From positions 1-64,000 of the forward strand of contig CAMXCT020002648.1 of the NCBI GenBank assembly GCA_947184155.2: a DNA stretch of 64,000 nucleotides, written 5' to 3'. Each line of letters starts with the position of its first letter. Within the stretch, counting starts at the first letter, position 1. Shown piece by piece: positions 1 to 15,300 of the stretch. The notes beneath the pieces were generated by a model, which saw only the letters and a list, made by a program, of their open reading frames with translations, searched no databases and was not told the origin of the DNA. The position numbers were made by a program, and so were the translations under genes. This DNA comes from Cladocopium goreaui. Its lineage: Eukaryota; Sar; Dinophyceae; Suessiales; Symbiodiniaceae.

Positions 1-99
1 TGGGGGGGGTGGGGGGGGGTACTAAAATGACTAGCAATCTCCTGAAGAATCAGGTAACGGGGCTGGCCGCCCTCCCCTTTACTTCGTAAAGTAAAACTC

Positions 100-127
100 A
101 AGGTAGCCCCTCTGGAGCTACCTTTCG
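100..127. promoter_or_regulatory. Short palindrome 3' of the MCAT stop
   Basis: AAGGTAGC and GCTACCTT form an 8-bp inverted repeat around a short loop, about 165 nt beyond the MCAT stop. It could form a hairpin in the 3' UTR. Positions 1-289 hold otherwise only a poly-G start and half of an inverted-repeat element near 153-190. Confidence 0.3.
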
Positions 128-289
128 TGACTAGTCCAAACCAACCCCGATGACGAACACCAGGGTCTATGTTAATATACCAGAGGGTAAATCATCTATA
201 GATATAAATGGGTCATTTTCATAGTCCCATGGTAAAGTACCAGAGGCTATCCTATTTCAAGCATGGTTTTTCTGTCCAAAAATCGAGGG

Positions 290-358
290 TCAACAGCCAA
301 CCGGGTCGGTTGTTAGGCCAAGCGACTTGTCAATGCGCTTCATGATGCCTGCAATGAC
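290..358 (-). CDS. fabD: MCAT terminal exon 22
   Basis: Encodes VIAGIMKRIDKSLGLTT then DPVGC and TGA. Matches the family C-terminus (VIAGIxKR). The 2.2-kb intron above (359-2575) holds inverted-repeat elements and no other coding sign. Confidence 0.92.
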   Translation of the reverse strand, partial: VIAGIMKRIDKSLGLTTDPVGC

Positions 359-3300
359 CTGTGAGCTGGCTGGGAGCTGCCCCAATGGCTGAAACTAATG
401 GAGGTTTAATGGCTTTACTATGGTTTAATATGGTTTTATAGGGATGATTTGCTGGGATAATGATGGGATAATACTGGGATATTGATGGATATACCATCTG
501 GTAACATACAAAAAGCTATTGAACATGGCCCATTTATAGTTGATTTATATATACCTATTAAAGTGGTGATTTTCCATAATTAGCTATGTTAGTCTACCAG
601 AGGGTACATCATAAATCAATCAGTTGAAGATATCTATAAATAGCTATATACCCTATTAATCGAGGGTTAGCTCTATACCTCTATTAATCTATAGGTGAAA
701 ACCAGGGATCGGATATATATATATACCTATTAAACCATTTAAACAATTTATATATACCATCTATTAGTCAGCTATACCTCCGATCCCTGGTTTTTTGTCG
801 AAAATTCGCCAAAGAATTAGCTATGCCTTGGACCTAGCCTTTACATACCATGCCTTTACCAACCAGGCTTCCGTTTTCATCTCCGAAATGGAGGGCTTAG
901 TCATGTCAAGAAATGGAGCCTTCCGTGGCTTGTTAGGACATGTATCCATAAAAAATCATCCAAGTCCTCAGTTCATGATTTGAAATATGGAAACCGATGG
1001 TGACGACTGGTGATCCACCAGTCGAAGCAAAGGCAAACAATCAACGAGGAGGGAATGGTTTATATCATCCATGTCTATCCATTTCTGGCAAAATTGGGGG
1101 ATGGTTTAATGCATGTTTATGCTTTTGGATTTACTACATTATTTGAGTCCAGAAGTTCTGTATAATCTTTGCTCGGCTATCGATCATGAATCAAAAGCTT
1201 CGTACCGTAGTGAGCATGTTAAAAAAAAAAAACATCTGTGAATCATAGGTTTTGACGAATCACAAGTCTATTCACATGTGGCAATGTGTACAAGTCAATA
1301 AGTCGAATGACCAGTTTTGATCATGTCAGCAAGTGAAGAAAATAGATAAAAACCTCTGCATCTTATACTACATATACAGACTTCAGCATGTACAGCAGAT
1401 ACAGCCTCATGTGTGGAAATATGATTTCAGAAAACTTCACTTAGCCACAAGGGTTTTCTATGGCCACATCACCTGAGAATCGGCTTAGTTAGCCATTGAA
1501 AAAAATCCATTCTGGGCTTAGTTCAATAGGCTGATTTAATTGGATGGTTGCAAGAACCCCTGGTGGTTAGTACCAGCATTTCATTTTTTTCAATCCCTTC
1601 AATTTTCAACCAATTATCCAAAAATGTGGATATGCATATCTTTCATAGATAATCAACCTGCATATTCAGTTTTCAATCCCTTCTTTATGGATATGCAAAA
1701 CTTAGTGATCCTTTTTTATCCATAAAGAACGAGTGCTCCAGAAGATAGCTTCGTTTCATCCAAATCTGCACCCAAAACTGTCACTAAAACACCAACAGTT
1801 TCATTAGATCAATATGTTTCTCATTGCCTTGTACATCTATTATATTCTATTACTAAAGGTGGTGTCAACCCCCCGAAAAATATTAGTCAGATTGGATCAT
1901 CATCCCAACTATTGGGGAAAATGAAAAATGGTCCAAATCACCAACCAGGTTATTATGATGGTTTGTTGAATTGAATCCACATGGATAAGACAATTGAATC
2001 CCCACTCTCATAGTTGCTTGAAATGAATTTGGAGGTTTTTCCAAAAAATGGAGGTACCCCGAAAATCATCCACTTTAATAATATGTTCCATTACCCATGA
2101 CGGATCCATGGTGCTGGTATATTAATGCTAGCATAAAGGGCGTATATTGATGGGATCCATGTTACCATATATAGCAGCACCATGGATCCTATGGGTACCA
2201 TAGATTATACCATCTGGTTATTTAACAGTTCGCCATGGAAAGATCCCCCATTGTTAAGTTCGGTAAGCCATCTATTTCTATGGGCCATCTGGCTTAGCCA
2301 TGGCGAACTGTTAGTCATAACCAGAGGGTTATAAACCATCCAGCTGGGTAAATTATAATATTTCACTAACCTGAATAGTTCGGCCATGAATGGGGATGAT
2401 TCCCCTTAGTAACCATGATTTCCAGGGCTCGGGAGAACAGTGAGGTCGTGATGAAATTAACCCAGATACATGGATCCTATGGGTTATAAACCATCCAGCT
2501 TTTACGGATCCATGTAGGCTCCATCCCCAAAAAAAAATCGCCCCCAGTTGAGGGCTCCTCGGATCCCCAAAGGGCCTTGCCGGGGCCACACTCAAAGCCC
2601 TGCTCAAAGGTTCCAGAGGATGAAAGGTCCTTTCCGAGGAATTTCTCATATGAACGCGGGGGATGAACATGTATGTATATTATATGTGTGTATGTATGTA
2701 TATATATATATATGTTTGTGTTGTCATTTATACTTTCACTGCAGTAGATCTCGTTTATATATTATGTTTATATCTGTTGAACAAGTTCCAGATAACATAC
2801 AGAAAACATACAGGCCAGCCAAGGTATGATATGTGTATATAAAATAATCTATCTACTAGTACCTGTTAATATATATATATATATACACATACATATCATG
2901 TATATGCATATATATACATAATTATACATATACATAATATATATATATACATACATACATTATATATATACATGTACATTTTATATGCAGTATAGGGTCA
3001 ATGAATCACAGGTATGATGCTTTTTTCGTTTAGGACGATGCAACGCACAGTTGCTACAGGCTTTTCGCGCCCATCAGCCAAGTCCTTCATCTGGGTTTCC
3101 CACCTTGACACGTCAGGGGTTGCTGGTGAACTAGCCACGAATCTCAAGTAATGTGGGTAAAACAATGCCATGTTTACCACCCATTTGGGAATGGTTTATA
3201 CATGTTTATACCACTTATTTAGGGTAATTTGGGGGATGGTTTATGGCCTTGTTTCACCCACATTAGGTTGGTTCACCCTAGTTATAAGTGGATTAACCAT

Positions 3301-6300
3301 ACTCATCCCACGAACAAAACCAAGGATATAACCTAGTTAGTGGGATGAGCCACCAAGTAAAGACTGTTGGGCGTCCCGAATAAAACATGTAATTACTGGG
3401 TACTCTCTGGCAATCTGTTACAGTTTGCGAATTGGAAAATCATGATTTTGACTAGGGATCAACTGCATTGAACTGTGGGCGTGGGCTTCCAGTTCGCGAC
3501 CTCTTCGTTTACTGCCGGATAGATGGGGACCCAAGCAAGTAGGTTGATATTGTCTATACCCTCCAATGCAAAAATCACCATTTATAGATGAGATCATGCT
3601 CTATACGAAACCCCCACTTAGGGGATATTTTCCATTGCCATGTTTGATGACACCGGAGGGTATATGATATCATACAATCAATGAAAAGGATGATGTGGTC
3701 AGGACATACATACCCTATGGCTTTGCAGTTGTACACCATATCCTATGTACCACTATATCTATATCCACACCATGGTTGTACATAGTTATCATCCATATCC
3801 ACATGGTTGTTCACATATGTACCATATCATTCATATCATCTATATCTACACCACTAGATATATCATATCTAATGACATGTATCTGGCAGAATTAAAATTA
3901 TTCAAGAAACCTGAAAATAGTTGCTGTCATGCGGCTATTTGGGAATGATTCCCCGAATCCAATTCCCATCATTCCAACGACGGAAAAGGGACATGAGGTC
4001 ACAACATAATTCATCCGGAATACCCTCTGGTGAACTAACATAGCAATGGAAAATCACCATTTTCAATGGGAAAACCCACTATAAATAGCCATTTTCCATT
4101 GCTATGTTAGTTCACCAGAGGGTAGATGATGTTCCCAGCTATTTTTGGCTCCATTTAGTCCGGGGATTTCCAACTTTATACCCCAACTTGATGGGTGATA
4201 TAAGAGTAAAACATAGTAAAACAAAATGGGTTATACTTTTCCAACTCACAAGAAATATCCCAGAATAGCAGGTATGCAGGCCCTCAGTCATAGCTGCAGT
4301 CCAGGGTAAAAATAGCCCAGTTTCAAGGGTTAAATATGAGATAAAAAGTGGAAAATCTTAGGCAGCGGGCAACCCTGAACCCCAATAGTTGCAGTCCAGG
4401 CTTCCCCAAAAAAATGTCGCAGAACCCCGCGACCGTTGCGAGTTGCGAATCGGGGGATTGGGGTATGAACTCTGGGGGTTGGCAAAAATCCTTAGATTAT
4501 AGATGATTTTTCCAGATGATATACCCATGCGATACGTATTTATCCCATTATATATCCCTATGATATTCCCAGTAGGTAGTCCCATATTTATTCCCATACT
4601 TACTCCAGTGCCCCTTAAAAACATACTCCCATACTCCCGTACTTGAATACATACTCCCATTATATACCCTCCGGTGTTATCAAACATGGCAATGGAAAAT
4701 GCCTGATAAGGGGGAGTTTTTCTATAGAATCGTATAGAACATGATCATATTCCCATACGCTTATCATCTTTTATCCCATAAAATACATGTTTTTATCCCA
4801 TAAAATACATATTCCCGGGTCAAAACCTATCATAGTATATTTAGAAGGACTTAGAGTCGGGATCAACATCCATGTGATCATGGATGCCAGCTACTTTGGT
4901 GAACAGAAGGGTGGCTTTTAACCCACAATTTCCCACATAGCCTCTGGTAAATTAACTTGTTGACCCTGAAAATAGCCTAGTTTTCATGGTTTCACTCATC
5001 TTCCAACCCCTGTCTGCCAGGGTCGAACTGTTAATATACCAGAGCGTATTCCCATACTGATTCCCCATAATGTCTCCTGATTAACACCAAGGTGCTGCAC
5101 TGGTGAGGTGACCTGCTTCGCCAGAGTGGCCTACGACAGCGGCTTCGATATAGAGTTGTGCACTACTGATGTATGATAAGTACATCATATATAGTGTATA
5201 TAATATAATGATAATACCAATCATAGTTATTCACTATCATTATGTTATTATCATAATCATTATTGTTATTATTATGATTATCATTATCATTATTGTTGTT
5301 ATTGTTATCATGATTGTAATTCTTGTTATTACTATCAATATTACTGTTATACTATTGTATGTAAAAATGAGCCGCGGACAATCATATTTGGTACATCACG
5401 TAATTGACTATATACATTTTTTTGTTGTGCATGACTGATGTATCACAAGTGTAATATAATCTCATTTATGTACACAGTATGATTATATAATTATATATAT
5501 ATATGATTATAATACATGTTATATGAAAAGATTATCATATATATATAGTGTCAATGATATTCATAAAGTTGACAAAGTTGTCAATATATACAATATATTC
5601 TTTATAACTTTATAATTTCATATATTATTCATATTATAATTACCCTCTGGTAAATTAACATAGACCCTGGCAGTCATCGGGGTTGGAAGATGAGTTTCCA
5701 TTAAACCTAGGCTATTTTATGCTATTTTCAGGGTCTATGTTAATTTACCAGAGGGTATGTACAAGTTCTAAAGTTTTATGAATACTACTGACAATCGATG
5801 ACCATCGCGCCTTGATGGTCTCTGGATCGCCGTGGGGCCTTGGGATTAGGATTTTACTGCGAAAAGAACTGGTGATTTATCATGGGCAAATTGAGGGAAG
5901 ATTGGGATTTTCATGGGATTTATTGGGATTTATTGGGATTCAATGGGATTTAATGGGATTTAATGGGACTTAATGGTGATATCAAACCCATTTAGGATTG
6001 GGACAATTTTCGGATTAAGGGAATTGATGATCAGATTTTATGATTGCTTCGGACTATCAGTATCTATTTGATCAGATTCTTGAAGACCAGTTTTGGGGAT
6101 GATGCTTAGGATATGATGGTTGCATAGAATACACGTGGGGGAATATCAGAGGTCAAGAATTCTCATCTGAGATTGGATGGTTGTCATCAGATTGTTTAAT
6201 ATAAGATTTGGGGATACCAGTTTGAGGCGATGGCTCTTCAGTGGTCAACCATGGTTTATTCATGTTTATTCCGAGTTTGGGTGCTACTGTAACTTACTGA

Positions 6301-9300
6301 CAGACTAGAGTTGATGCAGGAATTGTCTAAAGATAAGAGAGATTTACATAGAGTGTTGACCCTGATCATGTTCTGAGTTTTGAGGTGACAGTAATACGTT
6401 GACCATTGGGCATCCACACTTTGCATCCACATTGGACACCACTGGGATCCGTGGTGTTTGCAAATCAACGCCTCGGCATCCCATTGACCATCATCTTCAG
6501 CACAGGTTTTAGTGATCGAAAACCGAACATCAAAGATATATATTAATCAGGCATGTTCGGTATATGGAAAATGAAGAAATCTCTGAAAAAAAAAATCGAA
6601 ACCATCATTACCCGTCTTTTTCTATATAGTACATATGCAACAAAAGGTAGGGGATGATTTTGCGCATATGACTGGGACACAAATGAATGGGGATGTTTGA
6701 ACGGGCGATGTGGCTTCAGCCAGTGGCTACCCTTTCGTAGTCAAACGTAGCAATGAAAAAAATAGCCCACATATTTCGTTCGAACGGGCTTTCCCAGAAA
6801 GACTCCCACATGTTGGCTAAGTCCTATAGAATTCTGTTTCATATCCTGTAAGTATGTATATATATATATATATACATATATAAATGACATGTAATATCTA
6901 TACCTAGACCCTCCAAGTAGCCTCAATTTTTGGGATATTGGGCTATCTGACTGGCCAGAACCTCCTCCAATTTCTCCACCGCTGGGGCCTGGGTCATCGG
7001 TCATCCACTGGATGAGTTGGGGGTACACAACACGGAACCCCCCCAGATGAATGAAACTTGAGGCAACTTTGCCTTGAAGAGTCTCTTATGGTTTTATATG
7101 TGTTTTTATATAGTCTTAAGTTCTCTCCAAGTTGAAGATTGGCTTGAAAAGTCTTGAAGAGTCTTGAAATTACATCGAATTCAGAATGTAACTGCCAATC
7201 ACTTAATGGTTGGTGGTTTCAATCCCTCTGAAAAATATGAGTTCGTCAGTTGGGATAAAATATTCCCAATCTGGAAAGTCATAAAACATAATTATAAAAC
7301 ATATTGGTCCAAAATGGTCCAAAATGGATCAAAATGGTCCAAACCGTCCCAATGGTTGGTTTTTCAACATCTCCAGCTCGCCCCACCATGAAGTCCGTGT
7401 GGAAAGCTCCGGCCACGGCCAAAGGCACCGCCAAGCGCGCCTGCGCGAGGCATCAATTCATGGCTTCAACGGGAAGATCTACGGTTAAAACATGTTCAAA
7501 CCATGCTCAAAAACCACCAGCTTTGGGGCTTTCCGGGAACAGAAACACATGGCAGTGTGTCAAAACCTTGTACCCCTGTAGTTCACATCAAAATAGCTGG
7601 GATTTATGGATGTTCATCCCACTAAAAATGGTATTAATAGGTATTGATCCATAGCCACATCTATGTTTCAGACTTGATACCCCCCTTGCGATAGGTTTTT
7701 TCGGACAAAAACGCGGCTACGATTCGCCGGAAAATTGGAGCAGCCCTGTGGAATCAAACCATCCATTTTTTTTGGTAGGTTCACCCATAGCTACATGACC
7801 ATCATCGAAAATTTGATCATTGATATATCATTGATACATGGTTATTCTCACCATCACTTGTTTTCAAATATGGTCAAAGATCAAAAATCGTGACCCTTTT
7901 CATAACCCGTAAAGGATCATCAATTCATCGAATCATTATCATCGCCAGCATCCTCGCTATCATCACCACCAACAACATCATCATAATCATACAAAGTGGG
8001 GCCCCCAAACGATAGCTAAGTTGGTGAACATAACTCCAATGTCACTATGGTTTATGGTACCTATAACTATAGATACTATAGTATTCATGGGGTTTATAAA
8101 CCATCCAACATCACTGGGGGGCCCCACATTGTATTCTCAAATCATCAATTTATAGTGGATTTTCCCATTAAAAATGGTGATTGTAGTAATAATGATGTTA
8201 TAGTGGATTTTCCCATTAAAATGCTGGATCTTTCCATAGTTTTGTATGTTTACCAGGCCGGGTAAATCCTATTGAAATCCCATTAGATCCCATTCAACCA
8301 CCATTTTCCTATGGTTTTCCTATGGTTTTCCTATGGTTTTCCTATGGTTAAACCCAAATAATTCATCAAATCCTCCGCGCCGAACGCTCGAACCTTGAAC
8401 TCTGGCTTCGCGATCTCCGCCAGCTTGGCACAGGCGTCCTTGTCGCCTGAGACCTGGTTGGGTAGAAATGGGGGGGTTTCCATCAATGGAGGTATACTTT
8501 TTTTCCCCACCAACCATGGATATGACTGGGGAGTAAAGGATCAACCCCAAGGAAAGTAGATTGACCAACCATCAAATGGAGATACCCTCTGGTTATTTAA
8601 CATGGTATAGATGGCCCATAGAAATAGATGGTTTACCGAACTTAAAAATGGGTGGATCTTTCCATGGCTATGTTAAATAACCAGATGGTAAGGGAAAATC
8701 CTATGAAAATGGAGGATATGTAAAAAAAAAAGTACATGTATACTAAAAAAACTTGTATACAATTGTAGTACATGTTATTGTACAATTGTCAAAGTCATAT
8801 GTAGTTGATACATGATTCCAGAATCTATTGATATTTGTTGTATCTAGAAACATTATATCATATGATGCAACTTCGTATCGTACTTGCCGTAGCAAATACC
8901 TAGCATATATTATATATATGTATGTATATATATATAATTATATGATACGGCAATGATATACGTAATTGCAGATACATATGTATGCATATTATCATCATAT
9001 ATCATATATTCATCAAAGACTAGTGCTTTGATTTGATTTGCTTACGGAACAGGATTGCGCAAATATAATCTATAGGTTTCGTTTGGACTTCCCCCACTGT
9101 TTTATCAAACCGAAAATGCCGAGCCAACCAAAAACACAATGCATTCCTACAGTGTTTGAGGGAGCGTCGGCTGGGGGTCATCATCGGCAACATTCGGAAC
9201 ATCAACTGTACAGCAACCACCACCAAAAAAAGGTTCAAAAGCAACTTACCACTATTTACATACTCTTCTATAGTAGGACTCTTACTTTTCTATCTTTTTT

Positions 9301-12300
9301 GGGGGTTGCTACAGGGCATTTTTTCGGTGAACCACTAAAAAATACCGATATCTCTGATGAAATACTAGTTACTAGCTGGTTGATCCCAAACAATCACCAA
9401 TCAACCTTCATTTTTCAGCCATATCATGTTTATCTGGCTGGTGGTATACCTGCCCCTCTGAAAAATCATGGAGTGAAAGTCAGTTGGGATGATTTTCCAT
9501 TCCCAACTGAATGGAACGTCTGTTTCTGGAAAGTCATAAAATTCATGTTCCAAACCACCAACCAGTCATGTTTATCTACATGTTTGATGGTTCAGAGCCA
9601 TATATATAAGTCCCATTTCATACCCCTTCAACCAGGTATAACTTGTTCATGGCTCAGGTCTTAAGGCAGCGACCGTGTAATTTCCTTTGCACAAATAGTT
9701 GGCGATTTGGATCCTACAGCGCGGAGATCTCCGCGCAAAGAGGACACAGAACCAGAACCATGGGGAAACGAATGGTTTTGAAGGGGTTTAGAACTAGGTG
9801 AATTCTATGGTTTATGGATGTCTATGGTAGATTTATCTATGGTTAATATCAGTTCATGGGGTTGATATACCAACGAATGGGGAAACGAATGGTGGGGCGC
9901 GGCATGTCAAGATACCCCCATCTCTCCAAACTTGGTGCTGGGAGAAACCATTGCGGAGCGCCAGGAATATTTGCAATCCAAGATATCAGCTTCCAGTATT
10001 TCATCGGGTATGGCTTTTAAAAAAGTTACCCTCTGGTAAACGTTTACAAAAAACGATGGAAAATCACCACCATGTTCAAAATAAATTCAAAATTGGGGAA
10101 GTTGAAGCCCCCATGACCCTCTGGTAAACATACAACAAAACTATGAAAAATCACCATTTTTAATGGGTAAATCCACTATTTCTATGGCCATGGCTTCAAT
10201 AGCAAACTGTAACAAATGACCGGAGGATAAAGCTGGGAAAATGGTTTGAGTTTCGGTGAGTCCACTATGGTCCACTGGTTTTCTTTGACCCATCCCGGAA
10301 ATTTCGAAACGTGCGGAAAGCCATGGGTCGTAGATATATCCAATCTATATACAATCCCATACAATCCAAAAATACAGTTTTAGACTCTAGACATGCTTTG
10401 CAGTCATAGATTATAGATATATTTTAATATCCAATCTACCATCTATAAGTAGTATACTTCTGGTACCGGTATGTAGATAATGTGGCATCCACATCAACAA
10501 GTCATCAACTCATTGTGTTCTATTGTGTATACCGTATACCTTTAATTGGAATGATTTACCAAGCACCCAACTGGTTGGTTTGTCAGGATGTGCAGTTCAA
10601 AAAGTTGTTTGCATCCGCCATGTTTATTCGGCAAAAATTCTTGGTGAAATTCATCTCCATGACCATCAGAATATTTCATCAACCAACAGCTAGGTACCCT
10701 CTGGTAAACGTTTACATAGCTATGGAAAATCACCATTTCTAATGGGTAAATCCACTATAAATGATCATTTTCAATAGCTGCGTTAGTCATTACCAGAGGG
10801 TATCTTTTGCATGGCTCAGTCATGGATAGGGACCATCGGGATGTCACATGGAGGATCCAGGGATCTAGTGATGACTGGAGGATGACTCGGGGTACCCCCA
10901 TGACGAATCGGAAACCTCCATGCCATGTGTAGATAGATATTTTTTAAAAAAAATCCGGCATAGACAATTTTGTGAAAATGATCCAAGCTAACCCAAGTAT
11001 CCCAAGTATCCCATGTGCCTGAAAAATACCAATATTGTTTAAATGGTTGGTAATACCCATGGGGGTTGTCTTCAACAGCAAAGTTTGCATATCGTCATTG
11101 CCACTATCAAAATTGCATTCTTCGGGGTGTAGACGAATAACTCCATATGAAATGAAACCAAGTAAGTAATATAATCTTGCTTGCCCTATGAAATACCGCT
11201 ATTGGTACGCCCTTATCAGATATGCAAATAGAATCCCTCTGAGGTAATTTAGCAGTTCCCCGTATGAAAGATTTACCGGTTTTGAACATGGCCACTTTCC
11301 ATGGCAAACTGTAAACGATTGCACTAGAATCTTTACTGCCTATAATCTATACATATCCCAATGATTGTTGGTTATAAACCACCATTTTTGATGCTTCTTA
11401 CACCCATAAAACATTGAATATCTCCAGTATACCACCTTTTTTTGTTGCTTCACTCGCCAATTTTCATAGTTAAATCCCCATGTTTGATTGTTCATTCATA
11501 ATGTTCTTGCGCAAAAATCACAATTTGTCACACCTAAATCATTAATCCCCATTGTTGATGGTGAAATACCAATGTTTCATGCTTAAATCTAAATTAAATT
11601 ACATTTTTTCCTGCTGAAATAGCTGTTTTTCTTGTGGTTAAAACACCATTTTGAAAGACTCACCATTTCTCATGGTTAAATCACCATTCTTGATATGTCT
11701 TGATAGTTAATTCATCATTTTTCCTGCTCAAATCGCCATTTTTGACCGGTCAATCGCCACGGGAAACCGCTGTGCGCCTCTGCCCCGTGAGCTCGCGAAC
11801 CTTGGCGCAGAGCTCCTCCGTCTTTGCGCTATCCAAACCTGGCGAGGCAGCTGGCGCATGGTGATCATAGAGAAAAGTTGTGATTCAATAATGGTGATTT
11901 AATGGTGTTTCAAATAATGGTGTTTTAATTGGTGATTTAATGGTGATGAATGGTGAGACAACCAAGAAAAATTGTTGATATAGAGATAATGATGATTTTA
12001 ACCAAGAAACATGGAGATTTCGTTGTTTTTATAGGGTGATTAATGGTGACTCACAGTTTTTGTACGGTGCTTACATTCTGGTAATCAACTATAGATGGTA
12101 ATTTGTTACTTGCCATGTTTGATTGCCAAAGAATAACATTAGTTTTCTACACTTTTTGAATGATTATTATACCCCATAGGATCCATGGTGCTGGTATATA
12201 TGCTAACATTGGGGGTATATTGATGGTAAATGTTACCATATATAGCATACATGGATCCTATGGGTACAGAAATCATCCCAAACAAGTGGATCAGAATGGG

Positions 12301-15300
12301 AAAAAATGATTACGAGCTGGTGAGAAAAAATGGATAAAAAACAAACAACATCAACCTGAAACAATGGATTAAAAGCAACACATCATCGACAACTATGTTC
12401 CAGAATCGGGCATAAACCACGCTGGAAAAACATTTGTCATCCAACAGAAATTGGATTAAAAGCAACAAAACATCCAAAAATCATCCTTCAAGTCCTCTCC
12501 GGGATAGGTCATGATACAATGATCTTCAAGAGCTGCAAAAGTATCTGCCGCAGGCAGTCTACTTAGAGCCTCCAAGTACCCATCGAAATTGCTAGTCCCA
12601 AGATCATCGGTATATTACAGCAATTTTTCTCTGTACAAACGGATCTAGGTATAGACATGCTTGGATGTGCATCCAACTTAGCAAGTGGTTCATAATCCAT
12701 ATATAACCCATATAATCCAATATATATATGTATATATATATATATACATTCCATTAATATAACTGGGTATAAACCATTTACTAACTGGGACGCACATCCA
12801 AGTGCATAAACAACCATGATAACTGGAGCAGGATTTCTTCGATCCACAAGACCTATCTACAAGTCTTGATATTAGAACTTCATTATCTGTTGGTTTACTT
12901 TCTCTTTTGAAAAATCCCACCTACCATCTGGTCATGACTAACATAGCCATGGTATAGATGGCCCATTTATAGATGGTTTACCTATTCAAAATGGTGATTT
13001 TCCATGGCTATGTTAAATAATCAGAGGGTAGTAGTGATTCAACCAAAAACCGTAAATCAGTCGAAGTAACAAAAAAAACCGTCCAGATCCTCTCAGCAGC
13101 GAGAACGGACGGCCAATTTTGCAAGTTGCAAAGTCAAAATCAAATGCTGTGTGATTCATGTTAAATGATATACTGGTTGGTGGTGCAATAACAATCTTGA
13201 AAATTATGAAAGTCAATGGGAAGGATGACATCCCATATATTATGGAAAAAAATGTTCCAAACCACCAACCAGTATATTTGATGACCAACTGCTGATATAA
13301 TTGTTAAATATTGTTACATAAATAACTTTATCACAAATGGAACGTTAAGACTAATTTAAAACTTCCCAAATAGTATATCGCCGGTAATGTTTACCCCAAT
13401 TTTTGATACTATATCACCATCGAACTTCATCGTTCAACATACGCAATTAATCATGTTCCCTAATTATTGTGAATGACCATGACCATCTTTCTTTAAGAAT
13501 GTTGTGGTACCCCACTTCGAGACAAACGCTTAAATTCTTCAGACCAACGATGTCGCCCTCGCCTACCACGCTGACCATGCCAGAGGCCGCCGCATCTGCA
13601 GCTGCTTGCATCGCCTCGCCTGCGGAGCAAAAATGGCCCGGTGGCTTTGCCTCAAGGATTGTTGAAATTCATGAGTCAACTAACCCATTACTTAGAGCCT
13701 CCAAGTACCCCCCAAAAACAAAAAAGTTACAAGTCATAATGGGTACCCATTTTTTACATGCGGAGGGATCTGAGCTCTAGGTAGACCATTGGACTTATAT
13801 TTTGTATTCGAAGGGTTTTTGGAACCTGAATAAACCCTTATCACTTGGGGGTCCCCTTCATGGGGGTCCCCCTAGATTTCCATGAGAATTAAAGTGGCAA
13901 ATTGGGATTGACCATCGGTTTTCCATGAAAGATTGACAATACCTTCCCACCCAACTACCCAAAATGGATAAATGCAATTCTACCAGGGATTTCCTTTGTC
14001 GATATCAAAAACACTATGCAGATAGGATTCAACAAACCTGAATCCCAGGTAAAATCCAGGATGAAAAACGATAAACCAGTGGAAACTGCTATCAAAGCAA
14101 TTCTTGCTTTGTTCTTTGTGGTACCTCACTTTGAGAAGCTATCAAGAAATTTACCTCAACAACCTAGCCGAAAAAGAAGAAGTAAACCAACTTGGCTTAG
14201 AAATCCTTTGAGTCTATGAGTATATGCGTTTGATTTTGCAGGCCACTTGGGATTTCATCAGAACACCACATAGCAGGCCTGCCATGTTTCAATCACTGCG
14301 AGTTTCCAACCAATTGACAAGTCGGTCACCACCCGCAGGTTTCCAAGCAATTACTATTTTGGTGGTTTCAACCCCTTTGAGAAATATGAAATTCTGAAAG
14401 TCAGTTGGGATGATTGTTCCCAACGGAAAAAAAATGTTCCAAACCACCAAGCAATTACTATAAATTTCCAGCATTGATTCATGAATTACTAAGCCTTACT
14501 AGTTGGTTCTATAGTTGGTTCAATCATGGACAAGTTTGGCAGGAAACCCTAGAAAAAAGCCACCGGTTGTCCGGATCAGATTCTCCCCTTGCCATTCCCT
14601 TCCCAAGGCCGGGCCTCTCGCTTTGGTCACTTTCACGCCGTCTTCAAAACCTGGGGTCTTTGAATCAGCGAATTCAGTCGTTGCGGCCATGGAGGTTTCC
14701 ATCAATGGAGGTCCCCAAGGTCGCTGCAGCTGGATGGTGTATTTCCATGGGAAAATCCCAAACAAATAGCTGGATGCTGACTGGGGGTAGCCCTATGACT
14801 TAGGAAAGCCCCAGCCCTGTGCCATGGTCCAATGGGATCTTTGGCAACGGAACTCTGAGTCCATTAAAAGCTGGTAATTAATGCCAAAGTGATTATTTTT
14901 CTGAATCATGGTGACCCAATTTTGATGGTTTATCATTTTCCCGAGTTTTTTTTCTGCCATGTGGGCACATGAGTAAAAAACATGTAGCAAATGGAGGTCC
15001 TTTTCCAGTTCCCAGGAAAGTGCCGGATCTTGCAGAAAGAATACACAAAAGGAACTGAATAGGGATTATATAACACAAACCATTAGTGTATATATATATA
15101 TGTATACGTATATATAACAGGATACTTTTTCAGGATATCACGTGATAGAATGGGATAGTTCTATAACCACCTGGATCTGATGTTTCTGAAAATTGGGGTT
15201 GAAAAACCCAGCAGCCTTCCACGGAAAAGCCGGCAATGAATGAGTTTTACTTGCCTATCTGTGGGTCAAGAATGCAATGACTTGACCCATGTTATCTATG

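Noticed and set aside
13563-13619. Phosphoglycerate kinase fragment (VGEGD near VGGGD)
   Set aside because: Flanking exons show it is the GEAMQ...MVSVVG block of MCAT; the apparent EGD lies past the GC donor.
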